In this document: piece after piece, positions 1-7,114 of the stretch
How positions within the stretch are numbered: position 1 is the first letter of the stretch
Layout: each line of letters opens with the position of its first letter
Assembly (NCBI RefSeq): GCF_003797835.1
Contig: NZ_RKMF01000003.1
Span: 62,001 to 126,000, forward strand
DNA from: Kocuria soli
GTDB taxonomy: Bacteria; Actinomycetota; Actinomycetes; Actinomycetales; Micrococcaceae
Reading direction: 5' to 3'
DNA length: 64,000 nt
Program-made: the position numbers and the translations under genes
Notes under the pieces: generated by a model
Told to the model about the DNA's origin: nothing
Seen by the model: only the letters and a program-made list of their open reading frames with translations
The model's database searches: none

Positions 1-228
1 CAACGGCTCATGAACCAGTTGGCGTATCACCGGATCGTGACTCGCACCGTTGCGGATCCCGCCCGGCTCATCAACTCCAACAGTGAACACCACAAGGTGG
101 TTGACGCGATCCGCAACAAGAACGCGGTCAACGCCGAGTTCAGCATGCGCCAGCACGTCAACGCCTCGAGCCAGGCGGCACTGGTTTCCCGCGGGGACGA
201 AGGGTCTAGTGATGACGTCACAGGCTGA
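1..228 (+). CDS. GntR-family regulator, C-terminal FCD domain (5' end outside window)
   Basis: An open frame enters from the left edge and ends at TGA 226-228, giving 75 visible residues. The visible part reads like the end of an FCD ligand-binding domain of FadR-type GntR regulators: the segment around EHHKVVDAIRNK, followed by FSMRQHV, matches the family's last helices with an E-H-x2-hydrophobic pattern and a downstream H. The DNA-binding domain is outside the window. The end overlaps the next gene by 17 bp, so the regulator is probably co-transcribed with, and controls, the catabolic operon that follows. The family call rests only on the C-terminal helices. Confidence 0.65.
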   Translation, partial: QRLMNQLAYHRIVTRTVADPARLINSNSEHHKVVDAIRNKNAVNAEFSMRQHVNASSQAALVSRGDEGSSDDVTG

Positions 229-856
229 CCAGTCCACCACCTTCGCATCTCTCGGCCACCAGTTGGGTGTCCGCAGGATCTTCACCGTGCTCCAAGAAGT
301 GCGGGAGGAGGGTGGCCACCCCTTGGACCGCCCCGTGCGTCAGGCCGCAGCGGTGGCTGTGTTGAGCAACCCTTGGTCCGGTACCGGCGTGTACCAGGAC
401 CTGGGGGAGCGAACCCGCGACGTCGCGCCCGTCCTGGCCAAACTGTTGACGGACCGCCTGCTCGTAGCGCTCGGCGGCAAGGACGCGATCCAGACCTTCG
501 GCAAGGCCGCCCTGGTCGGAACCGACGGCGAGCTGGAACACGCGGCTGCACTGATCCATACGCCCTACTTCGGCAACCTGGTCCGCGAGATGCTGGGGGG
601 TACCGCGATCATCTGCTTCACCGACGGTCGTTCCGAACCCGGTCCGGACCTCAAGGTCCCGCTGTGGCACAAGACCACGGCGGGATTGCGCGACTACTAC
701 CAAACCATCGACCTGCACCTGCCGGATGCCCCCCACCCGGACGAGATTTGCGTAATCGCGGCCGCCTCCGATGGCCCCAGACCGTTTCCCCGCATCGGGG
801 ACCGACAAACCGACCCCGACGTCGACACCACCATCCTGAAAGGACTCCTGTCATGA
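212..856 (+). CDS. AA_synth (PF06684) family protein, first of a tandem pair
   Basis: 214 residues from ATG 212; an SD-like GAAGGG lies about 8 bp upstream (GTG 209 is an alternative start). The protein carries the marks of the AA_synth family: a central FGKAALVGTDGELEHAAAL block and a late DAPHPDE motif. The family name is historical; its biochemical role is not established, though members commonly sit in catabolic operons with hydrolases and flavin monooxygenases. It overlaps its paralogue by 4 bp (ATGA), which implies translational coupling and possibly a hetero-oligomer. No signal peptide or membrane segment is visible. Confidence 0.8.
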   Translation: MTSQADQSTTFASLGHQLGVRRIFTVLQEVREEGGHPLDRPVRQAAAVAVLSNPWSGTGVYQDLGERTRDVAPVLAKLLTDRLLVALGGKDAIQTFGKAALVGTDGELEHAAALIHTPYFGNLVREMLGGTAIICFTDGRSEPGPDLKVPLWHKTTAGLRDYYQTIDLHLPDAPHPDEICVIAAASDGPRPFPRIGDRQTDPDVDTTILKGLLS

Positions 857-1404
857 GAATCCGCAAAGTCACCACGATCGTCGAAGAGATCCTGGGAGAG
901 GGCGGCCGGGAGGTCGACCCGACCGCGCGCGTCGCCGTCGTGGCCGCTGTGATCGATAATCCCTGGGCCGGAGAGGGATTCGTGGAAGATCTGGCCCCGG
1001 GAATCGACGCCGTGGCCTCTGATCTCGGAGCTGTCCTGGCTCCCCGTGTCATGGAGGCTCTGGGCGCTCCGCTGGAGGCCTACGGCAAGGCCGCGATCGT
1101 GGGTATCGACGGCGAGATCGAGCACGGCTCCGCGTTGATCCACACCCTCAAGTTCGGCAACCACTTCCGGGACGCCGCCAACGCGAGCACCTTGCTGCCC
1201 GCCGTCGAAAAGCGCGGACTGGCCGGAGCCACCTTTGACATCCCACTCAAGCACTTCACCGACGCCACGATCCGGTCCCACCACCAGACCACGGAAGTGC
1301 GGATCGCCGACGCGCCGCACCCGCATGAGATCGTGATCGCGCTCGCCGGGGCCACACGTGGCCGTCCGCAGCAGCGCCTGGCGGATCTCTCGACCGAGCG
1401 GTAG
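853..1404 (+). CDS. AA_synth (PF06684) family protein, second of a tandem pair
   Basis: 183 residues, starting at the ATG that overlaps the stop of the preceding paralogue. It shares with it the blocks YGKAAIVGIDGEIEHGSAL, LIHT, FGN and ADAPHPHE, so the two arose by duplication. It lacks the roughly 15-residue N-terminal extension and the longer C-terminal tail of the first copy. Retention of two diverged copies in one operon suggests a two-subunit complex or two sequential steps. The reaction is unknown. Confidence 0.8.
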   Translation: MRIRKVTTIVEEILGEGGREVDPTARVAVVAAVIDNPWAGEGFVEDLAPGIDAVASDLGAVLAPRVMEALGAPLEAYGKAAIVGIDGEIEHGSALIHTLKFGNHFRDAANASTLLPAVEKRGLAGATFDIPLKHFTDATIRSHHQTTEVRIADAPHPHEIVIALAGATRGRPQQRLADLSTER

Positions 1405-1409
1405 ATCTC

Positions 1410-2144
1410 ATGGCCGGCAATGACTCGTCGACTCCCGTGGTCCTGCTGCACGGGGTGGGCTTGGACCGGACGATCTGGGCCGAGCTCGAGGGGCTCTTGG
1501 ACCGCCCCGTGCACGCTCTCGACCTTCCCGGACACGGTGAGCAGCCGCCCTTGACGTCGGAGACCACACTCGCGGAGCTCTCCCAGGACGTCTTGGACCG
1601 GCTTCCGGAGGGCAGGGTCCACCTGGTGGGGTTCTCGCTCGGTGCGCTGATCGCCATGCACATCGCTGCCCATCACCCCGAGCGGGTCGAGACCTTGGCC
1701 CTGCTCAGCGCGGTGTGTGAGCGCACGGAGGAGGAAGCTGCGGCCGTGGCCACGCGGTTGACCGCAGCCCGTCAGGACTTCGCGGGAAGCATGGCAACGG
1801 CACTGGACCGCTGGTTCCCGGAAACGACGGCGAACAGCGCGGTGCTGCGGGAGAGCACCCGTTCGATGCTGTTCGCCAATGACCCCGAGTCCTACGTGAG
1901 GGCCTACGAGGTCTTTGCCACGGGCGATCGGCAGATCGCCGGGGACCTAGCCCTGATCCAAGCCCCGACGCTCATGATCACCGGTGCGGAGGACCCTGGC
2001 TCCACACCGGACATGAGCCACAGACTCCACGACCGGATCCAGGAGTCCACCGTGACGATCATCCCCGATGCCCGCCACATGATCCCCGTTACCCACCCCC
2101 GGGTGCTCGCCCGTGAACTCACGCGGCATTTCGCCCAGGGGTAA
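1410..2144 (+). CDS. Alpha/beta hydrolase
   Basis: 244 residues. An oxyanion-type HGVGLD motif lies near residue 14. The nucleophile elbow G-F-S-L-G places the catalytic serine at residue 76. A late GAEDPGS (acid) and DARHMI (histidine) complete the triad expected for this fold. It is similar in size to 3-oxoadipate enol-lactonase and carboxylesterase-like members. It starts 5 bp after the AA_synth pair, in the same operon, so it probably hydrolyses an amide, lactone or ester intermediate of the pathway. No export signal is seen; cytosolic. Confidence 0.85.
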   Translation: MAGNDSSTPVVLLHGVGLDRTIWAELEGLLDRPVHALDLPGHGEQPPLTSETTLAELSQDVLDRLPEGRVHLVGFSLGALIAMHIAAHHPERVETLALLSAVCERTEEEAAAVATRLTAARQDFAGSMATALDRWFPETTANSAVLRESTRSMLFANDPESYVRAYEVFATGDRQIAGDLALIQAPTLMITGAEDPGSTPDMSHRLHDRIQESTVTIIPDARHMIPVTHPRVLARELTRHFAQG

Positions 2145-2169
2145 GCCCCAGAACAGGAAGGACAGCGTG

Positions 2170-3651
2170 ATGACTGAACTCATCAACCACTTCATCGGCG
2201 GCGAGCACGTTGCCCCCAGTTCCGGTGAATACATTCCCAGCACGAACCCCGCAACCCTGGACAAGTTGTACGAATTCGCCCGGGGCAACAAGGCGGACGT
2301 CGACCGGGCGGTTCAGAGCGCCAAGACCACGTTCGAGTCCTCCGCCTGGAAACGCACGACGGCAACCCAGCGCGGTCACCTGCTCCGTCGCCTGGCCGAT
2401 CTGGTCGGAGAGAACACCGAGGAACTGGCCCGCAACGAAACCCTGGACAACGGCAAGCTGCTGAGGGAGATGGTGGGGCAGCTCAAGACCCTGCCGGAGT
2501 ACCTCTACTACTACGCCGGTCTGGCCGACAAGGTTCAGGGTTCCCAGATCCCCACGAACTCGCTGGACATCATCAATTTCACGCAGCGGGAGCCCCTGGG
2601 CGTGGTCGGTGCGATCACCCCGTGGAACTCTCCGTTGACGCTGACGGTCTCCAAGCTGGCCCCCGCGCTGGCTGCCGGGAACACGATTGTCATCAAGCCC
2701 AGCGAGTACACCACGCGGAACATCGTGCGGCTCGCGGAACTGGCGTACGAGGCAGGGTTCCCGGCCGGTGCCGTCAACGTGGTGTCCGGAACCGGAGCGG
2801 AGGCGGGTGCTCCGCTGGTCGATCACCCGGACATCGCCAAGATCTCCTTCACCGGATCCACCGCCACCGGGTCTGCCATCGGTGCCTCAGCGGGTGCCCG
2901 CTTCATCGGGTGCACGCTGGAACTCGGTGGTAAGAGCCCCAACATCGTGTTCGAGGATGCGGACGTGTCCAACGCAGCCATGGGTGTGGTCGCGGGGATC
3001 TTCGCTGCGGCCGGTCAGACGTGCATTGCCGGTTCCCGGGTGTTCGCGCACCGAAGCGTGTACGACGAACTGCTCGCGCGGGTCAGCGAACGGGCCGCGA
3101 CCATCAAGATTGGTGACCCGTTGGAGCAGAGCACGGAGCTGGGCCCGCTGGCTTTCGAGTCGCAGCTCGAAAAGGTCAGGTCTTACATCGACATCGGCGT
3201 GGGTGAGGGCGCCACGGTGTACTCGGGAGGCAATCGCCCCGAAATCGACCTCCCCGGGTATTTCCTGGAGCCCACCGTGCTGACCGGCACCACCAATGAC
3301 ATGCGGGTGTGCCGGGAGGAGATCTTCGGCCCCGTCGCAGCGGTCATGCCGTTCGACACGGAGGAGGAGGTGCTGCGGCTGGCCAACGACACGACCTACG
3401 GTCTGGCGGCGGGCGTGTGGACCTCCAACCTGCAGCGGGCCATGCGGATGTCCCAAGGGCTTCAGGCCGGGACGGTGTGGATCAACATGTATCGCGCCAT
3501 GTCCCCGCAGTCCCCTCGGCAGGGGTTCAAGACCTCCGGGGTGGGTATCGAGCACGGACTGGAGTCCATGAACGAGTACACCAAGCTCAAGTCCGTGTGG
3601 ATCAACACGGACGAAGGGCCCATGGCCGATCCCTTCGTGATGAGGGGCTGA
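2170..3651 (+). CDS. NAD(P)-dependent aldehyde dehydrogenase
   Basis: 493 residues, the usual length for the family. ATG 2170 is preceded by an AGGAAGGA-type SD (GTG 2167 is an alternative). The cofactor and active-site landmarks are in place: N-terminal PWNSPL, SFTGSTATG for NAD binding, the general-base Glu251 in ELGGKSPN and the nucleophile Cys285 in GQTCIAGSR, then EEIFGPV. It would oxidise an aldehyde released in the pathway to its acid. Substrate specificity cannot be read from sequence; overall it is like betaine/semialdehyde dehydrogenases. Confidence 0.92.
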   Translation: MTELINHFIGGEHVAPSSGEYIPSTNPATLDKLYEFARGNKADVDRAVQSAKTTFESSAWKRTTATQRGHLLRRLADLVGENTEELARNETLDNGKLLREMVGQLKTLPEYLYYYAGLADKVQGSQIPTNSLDIINFTQREPLGVVGAITPWNSPLTLTVSKLAPALAAGNTIVIKPSEYTTRNIVRLAELAYEAGFPAGAVNVVSGTGAEAGAPLVDHPDIAKISFTGSTATGSAIGASAGARFIGCTLELGGKSPNIVFEDADVSNAAMGVVAGIFAAAGQTCIAGSRVFAHRSVYDELLARVSERAATIKIGDPLEQSTELGPLAFESQLEKVRSYIDIGVGEGATVYSGGNRPEIDLPGYFLEPTVLTGTTNDMRVCREEIFGPVAAVMPFDTEEEVLRLANDTTYGLAAGVWTSNLQRAMRMSQGLQAGTVWINMYRAMSPQSPRQGFKTSGVGIEHGLESMNEYTKLKSVWINTDEGPMADPFVMRG

Positions 3652-3657
3652 TCGCGC

Positions 3658-3867
3658 ATGCCGATTATCGACATCTCCATTGCCAAGGGTCGCACCCCCG
3701 AACAACTGCGAAACCTCATCGACGGCGTTCATCGGGCCGCGGAAACGACGACGGGCGCCGCTCCGGAGAACATCACGGTTCTGGTCCGTGAGGTCGAGCC
3801 CAGCCTGTGGGCCCGGACCAACCAGACCATCACCGAGCGAACCAGCACGACCCGTACACAGTCCTGA
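3658..3867 (+). CDS. 4-oxalocrotonate tautomerase-like protein
   Basis: 69 residues beginning Met-Pro-Ile-Ile; after Met removal the N-terminal proline would be the catalytic base of the tautomerase superfamily. RTPEQ near residue 12 matches the conserved start of helix 1. Length is the normal 60-70 residues of 4-OT enzymes. It sits 6 bp after the aldehyde dehydrogenase. The family ketonises dienols or acts on related unsaturated acids, so its presence suggests the substrate yields an enol after ring opening. Confidence 0.8.
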   Translation: MPIIDISIAKGRTPEQLRNLIDGVHRAAETTTGAAPENITVLVREVEPSLWARTNQTITERTSTTRTQS

Positions 3868-3941
3868 CTGCGGAACTGACCACAGAACTCACGAAATCGC
3901 GACGTCGCCGAGGACGTCGTGGGATCCGGAAGGGAGCAATC

Positions 3942-4988
3942 ATGCGATTCTCACTGTTCATCCACATGGAGCGTTGGGACGACTCCGTGAGCGAGAAGGA
4001 GCACTGGGACAACCTGGTCGAACTGGTCCAGATTGCCGAGAAGGGCGGTTTCGGCACCGTATGGATCGGGGAGCACCACTCCATGGAGTACACCGCCTCG
4101 CCCAACCCGATGATCCAGCTGGGATACCTGGCGGCCAGGACCGAAAAGATCCGCCTGGGTGCGGGAACGATCGTGGCTCCGTTCTGGAACCCGATCCGCG
4201 CGGCCGGTGAGACCGCCCTGCTGGACGTCATCAGCAACGGCCGCGCCGAGGTGGGTGTGGCTCGCGGTGCGTACCAGTTCGAGTTCAACCGACTCTGCGG
4301 CGGCATACCCGCAGCCGACGGTGGCAAGTACCTCCGCGAACTGGTTCCCGCCATGGAGCAGCTGTGGAACGGGGACTACGAACACGACGGCGAGATCTGG
4401 CGGTTTCCGGTCTCCACCTCCGTTCCCAAACCCCTCAACCCCTCCAACCCGCCGATCTGGATCGCCGCGCGCAGCGAGGAGACCCATCACTGGGCCGTGG
4501 AGAACGGCTGGAACGTCCAGGTCACGCCGTTGATGAAGGGCGACGAGGAGGTCCAGGACCTCATGGACAAGTTCAACGCCGCCGTCGCAGCTCATCCGGA
4601 GGTGGAGAAGCGCCCGGAGATCATGGTGCTCAAACACACCTATGTCCACGCCACGGAGGATGCCGAGGGGTGGCGGCCCGCGGCGGATGCCATCAATCGG
4701 TTCTACCGGACCTTCCAGTCCTGGGCCTTCGGCAAGGACGAACCCGTCAATGGCTTCAAGGATCCGGCACCTCTGGAGGCTGTGGCCGAACGTCCCGAGT
4801 TTGCGGCTGACTCCCTGCACAAGACCGCGATGATCGGCACCCCGGACGAGGTGTCCGAACGGATCCAGCGGTACCAGGACATGGGCTACGACGAATACAG
4901 CTACTGGACCGACAACGGGATGACGCACGAGGAGAAGAAGCGCTCCCTGCAGTTGTTCGTGGACCAGGTGGTTCCGCGGTTCCAGTGA
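3942..4988 (+). CDS. Luciferase-like (LLM) flavin-dependent monooxygenase
   Basis: 348 residues from ATG 3942, with GGAAGGGAG upstream. The bacterial-luciferase TIM-barrel marks are clear: WIGEHHSMEY near residue 45, LGAGTIVAPFWNPIR, and GRAEVGVARG. These enzymes use reduced flavin supplied by a separate reductase to insert oxygen. No reductase is in the operon; a flavin-reductase-family protein is encoded about 14 kb away (18802). It is the last gene of the GntR-linked operon and the likely oxygenase that opens or hydroxylates the substrate. Confidence 0.88.
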   Translation: MRFSLFIHMERWDDSVSEKEHWDNLVELVQIAEKGGFGTVWIGEHHSMEYTASPNPMIQLGYLAARTEKIRLGAGTIVAPFWNPIRAAGETALLDVISNGRAEVGVARGAYQFEFNRLCGGIPAADGGKYLRELVPAMEQLWNGDYEHDGEIWRFPVSTSVPKPLNPSNPPIWIAARSEETHHWAVENGWNVQVTPLMKGDEEVQDLMDKFNAAVAAHPEVEKRPEIMVLKHTYVHATEDAEGWRPAADAINRFYRTFQSWAFGKDEPVNGFKDPAPLEAVAERPEFAADSLHKTAMIGTPDEVSERIQRYQDMGYDEYSYWTDNGMTHEEKKRSLQLFVDQVVPRFQ

Positions 4989-5003
4989 GGACAACTGCCT
5001 GAC

Positions 5004-5052
5004 CGGCATCGGGCGGACAGTCGCTGAGGAGGCGGCTGCCCGCCCGGTGTCG
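5004..5052. terminator. Convergent terminator hairpin
   Basis: Bases 5004-5020 pair with 5036-5052: about 17 bp with one A-C mismatch and two G-U pairs, with a 15-nt loop. It lies exactly between the stop of the flavin monooxygenase gene (4988) and the stop of the opposing gene (5056). There is no clear U-tract, as is common in high-GC actinobacteria. Confidence 0.6.
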
Positions 5053-5055
5053 TCG

Positions 5056-5505
5056 TCATGGGTGCAGAACCTCGAGTACGGCGGGCAGTTCGGTGACGCC
5101 GTCGTCGTCCAGGAAGTGACCGGCGCCGGGCACCACCCGAGCCTGGATACCTAGTTGATGTGCGAAGTCGTCGCTGAGGTCTGCCGGAACCAGCGCATCG
5201 TTGTCTGAGCGCAGGACTGCGCTCCGGCCCAGGGCGGGCCGAACCGCCGACAGATCCAGACTGCGGGCGACGACGGCGGTGCCGGGTTCTAGCTGCCCGA
5301 TGGCATCCACCACCCGTGGGATCCAGGTGGCGGCATCAGGACGCTCGGGATCGGGGAGAGAGACCACGTTCGCGTGGGGGATCCGATCCGCAAGCCAGCC
5401 GAACCAGTGGTCGTGGGCCGTGGCGCCGAAGCCGTGGACGATCACGACCTTGTCCGGGAAGCTGATTCGATCGGTGCCAGCGGGAATGTGGTTGGTCGAT
5501 GTCAT
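5056..5505 (-). CDS. RBBP9/YdeN-like serine hydrolase, internally shortened
   Basis: 149 residues from ATG 5505. The N-terminal VVIVHGFGATAHDHWFGWL and the C-terminal SDNDALVP...GAGHFLDDDG are clear RBBP9/YdeN marks (acid and histidine of the triad). The middle is abnormal: where the family has a V-x-H-S-L-G nucleophile elbow followed by about 50 residues, this protein reads VVARSLD and jumps straight to the SAVRPALGR segment. The frame stays open, so this is an in-frame internal deletion that alters the serine elbow. It may be inactive. It is divergent from a merR gene with a MerR-type dyad between them. Confidence 0.6.
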   Translation of the reverse strand: MTSTNHIPAGTDRISFPDKVVIVHGFGATAHDHWFGWLADRIPHANVVSLPDPERPDAATWIPRVVDAIGQLEPGTAVVARSLDLSAVRPALGRSAVLRSDNDALVPADLSDDFAHQLGIQARVVPGAGHFLDDDGVTELPAVLEVLHP

Positions 5506-5521
5506 GTTCGGGAGGTTAGAC

Positions 5522-5545
5522 CTTGACGCCAGCGTCAGGGTCAAG
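5522..5545 (-). promoter_or_regulatory. MerR-type operator/promoter
   Basis: An outer inverted repeat CTTGAC...GTCAAG (5522-5527 and 5540-5545) flanks an inner perfect dyad TGACGC-CA-GCGTCA (5524-5537). Read on the minus strand, a TTGACC -35 and TCTAAC -10 lie about 18 bp apart with the dyad in the spacer, the arrangement MerR regulators use. It sits between the divergent hydrolase-like gene and merR. Confidence 0.6.
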
Positions 5546-5569
5546 TGCTGGCGTGGTGGGAGGAGAGCG

Positions 5570-5938
5570 GTGCAGATCGGGGAGTTCGCCGAACGGGCGG
5601 GTGTCAGTGCGCGGGCACTGCGGCATTACGAACAGCGGGGATTGCTGACGCCGCAGCGGTCCAGCGGCGGCTATCGGCAGTACACCGGTGACGACCTGGC
5701 GGATGTCGCACGAATTCGAGTGATGATCGAGGCCGGGTTGAGCACCGAGGCGGTGGGCCGCTATTTGGACTGCGTTCGCACCGGTGCCGATCGAACGGAG
5801 ATTGAGCTGTGCCCTGCACTTGAGCGGGAGCTGAACGACGTGGAACGTCGCTTGTCGGCGGGCATGGAGCGCCTCACGCGTACTCGCGAGGCGCTCCATG
5901 CCTTGACCCGTGCCGTTGTTCCTGAGGTCAGCGACTGA
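5570..5938 (+). CDS. MerR-family transcriptional regulator
   Basis: 122 residues from GTG 5570, preceded 4-5 bp by GGAGGAG. The N-terminal winged helix is intact: IGEFAERAGVSARALRHYE, then GLL and GGYRQY. The C-terminal half is a helical dimerisation region (ERELNDVERRL) with one cysteine and no metal-binding cysteine cluster, so an organic effector or stress signal is more likely than a metal. It faces the shortened hydrolase gene across a MerR-type dyad and overlaps the erm stop by 11 bp, convergently. Confidence 0.88.
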   Translation: MQIGEFAERAGVSARALRHYEQRGLLTPQRSSGGYRQYTGDDLADVARIRVMIEAGLSTEAVGRYLDCVRTGADRTEIELCPALERELNDVERRLSAGMERLTRTREALHALTRAVVPEVSD

Positions 5939-6701
5939 CGGTCCTGCCCAGGCTCGTCCACAGCGAAGCCCACTGGTCGACGGTCAGGTCTCGCGGCAAG
6001 CTGCGGTGGGGGACACCGGCTCTCACGATGGCGCGTCGAATTACTGGCATCTGGTGCCCGGTCGCTTTACAGAGAATCTGGGCCAAACTCCGGCCCCGGC
6101 CGGTGAACGACCGGTGCACGAACTGTTCGTACGCCACGCGCTCGCGGCCGGGGACCAAGGGCGGTCCTCGCCGGATGATGCTCAGAATGCCCCCGTCCAC
6201 GCTGGGCATGGGCCTGAAGGCGGTGGCGGGGACGCGGCCCTCCAAGCTGAACTCGAACCACGGTGCGGCCTGAGCGGTCATCATCGTGGACCCGCCGACT
6301 CCCGCGCGCTTGCGCGCCACTTCCCACTGCGTGAGCAGGACGGCGTGCCGCCATTCGCCCGAGGAGAGGAGGCGGCGCAGTAGGGGTGTGGTCAGGTGAA
6401 ACGGGATGTTTCCGACGACGACCCGTGAATCCAGCGGATACCGCATGGCGTCCGCGCATTCGACCTGAACCGTCGGGAAGCGGTTGGTCAGACGGCGGGT
6501 GCGGTGCTCGTCGATGTCGATGGCCGTCAGCGGTCGGTTGAGCTCTGCGAGTCGGCGTGTCAGGGCGCCGTCGCCGGCACCGATTTCCAGGATGGGTCCC
6601 GACGTCGCCGAAACCAGGTCGACGATGCGGGCGATGGTCGGTGTGTGGCTGAGGAAGTTCTGGCCCAGTTCGTGGCGTCCGCCATGGCGAGAACGTGGCA
6701 T
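5928..6701 (-). CDS. erm: Erm-type 23S rRNA (adenine-N6)-methyltransferase
   Basis: 257 residues from ATG 6701, preceded by a GGAG SD site. The start GRHELGQNFL is the hallmark of actinobacterial Erm proteins rather than KsgA. Motif I is EIGAGDGALT (SAM binding); motif IV is NIPFHLTTPLL (target adenine). Known Erm enzymes methylate A2058 of 23S rRNA and give macrolide-lincosamide-streptogramin B resistance; that phenotype is inferred here. An in-frame upstream ATG at 6794 is rejected because it precedes the SD and runs through the attenuator stems. Expression is probably controlled by the structured leader at 6704-6907. Confidence 0.88.
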   Translation of the reverse strand: MPRSRHGGRHELGQNFLSHTPTIARIVDLVSATSGPILEIGAGDGALTRRLAELNRPLTAIDIDEHRTRRLTNRFPTVQVECADAMRYPLDSRVVVGNIPFHLTTPLLRRLLSSGEWRHAVLLTQWEVARKRAGVGGSTMMTAQAAPWFEFSLEGRVPATAFRPMPSVDGGILSIIRRGPPLVPGRERVAYEQFVHRSFTGRGRSLAQILCKATGHQMPVIRRAIVRAGVPHRSLPRDLTVDQWASLWTSLGRTVSR

Positions 6702-6703
6702 GA

Positions 6704-6802
6704 GTGCGCTCCAGAGATTAGGTGTGGAGCACCTCGGGGAAACGGGATCACTCAAGCGGGTACGGCTCAGTGGCCCCACCGAGGTGCCTTGCATCTCGGT
6801 GG
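6704..6802 (-). promoter_or_regulatory. Candidate translational attenuator of erm
   Basis: In the minus-strand RNA four segments can pair in two exclusive ways. Segment A (6795-6802) pairs with B (6776-6783), 8 bp. Segment C' (6726-6732) pairs with D (6704-6712), 7 bp with a two-base bulge; D contains the erm SD GGAG (6709-6712). Alternatively B (6779-6787) pairs with C (6729-6737), a perfect 9 bp, which breaks both other stems and frees the SD. A smaller hairpin (6749-6772) fills the B-C loop. This is the classic 1:2/3:4 versus 2:3 logic of inducible erm genes; energies were not computed. Confidence 0.55.
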
Positions 6803-6841
6803 TGACGGCGCGCTACAGCGAAAGAATCTGCGACGACGCCG

Positions 6842-6907
6842 TCAGTGGCGGCGGTCGCGATACGTGAAGAAGCGCCCCATCACGGGCGCTGAAACCAGTG
6901 TTCCCAT
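6842..6907 (-). CDS. Putative erm leader peptide with R-D-R motif
   Basis: A 21-codon ORF from ATG 6907 to TGA 6842, upstream of erm, ending FFTYRDRRH. R-x-R is the known macrolide-arrest motif of several Erm leader peptides. No SD precedes it, but a TATCGT -10-like box lies about 8 bp upstream of the ATG, so a leaderless transcript is plausible. The ORF contains a 7-bp hairpin (6871-6877/6884-6890), and its stop codon lies inside the 5' arm of another 8-bp stem (6837-6844/6803-6810), which a stalled ribosome would disturb. Too short to prove by coding statistics. Confidence 0.5.
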   Translation of the reverse strand: MGTLVSAPVMGRFFTYRDRRH

Positions 6908-7114
6908 GGGTCAGGACGATAGCAGAGGATTCGTGACAGGTCTGTTGCGACAGCAAAATCCCGCCCGTGACCAGCAATGGCGCCGATCGGAACGGATCAA
7001 CCCCAGATTTCCATTGCTCACTATGTGGTGTGTGACCTACATTGTGGGCTACACGAAGAAGTGATCCCGCCCACATCGAGTGATGGCTGCGGGTGGAACA
7101 GAAGGTGGGAATCA
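6908..7114. other. Divergent regulatory region between erm and the GntP operon
   Basis: No gene is seen. It should hold the erm leader promoter (TATCGT near 6915-6920 on the minus strand) and the permease promoter. The sequence TGTGTGACCTACATT at 7029-7043 resembles TGTGTGAGACGTACAT at 12509-12524 in front of the dehydrogenase gene, and might be bound by a shared regulator such as the IclR protein encoded nearby; the spacing differs by two bases. Confidence 0.3.

Noticed and set aside
6702-6794. In-frame N-terminal extension of Erm from ATG 6794
   Set aside because: It precedes the SD at 6709-6712, runs through the attenuator stems, and does not look like Erm sequence.
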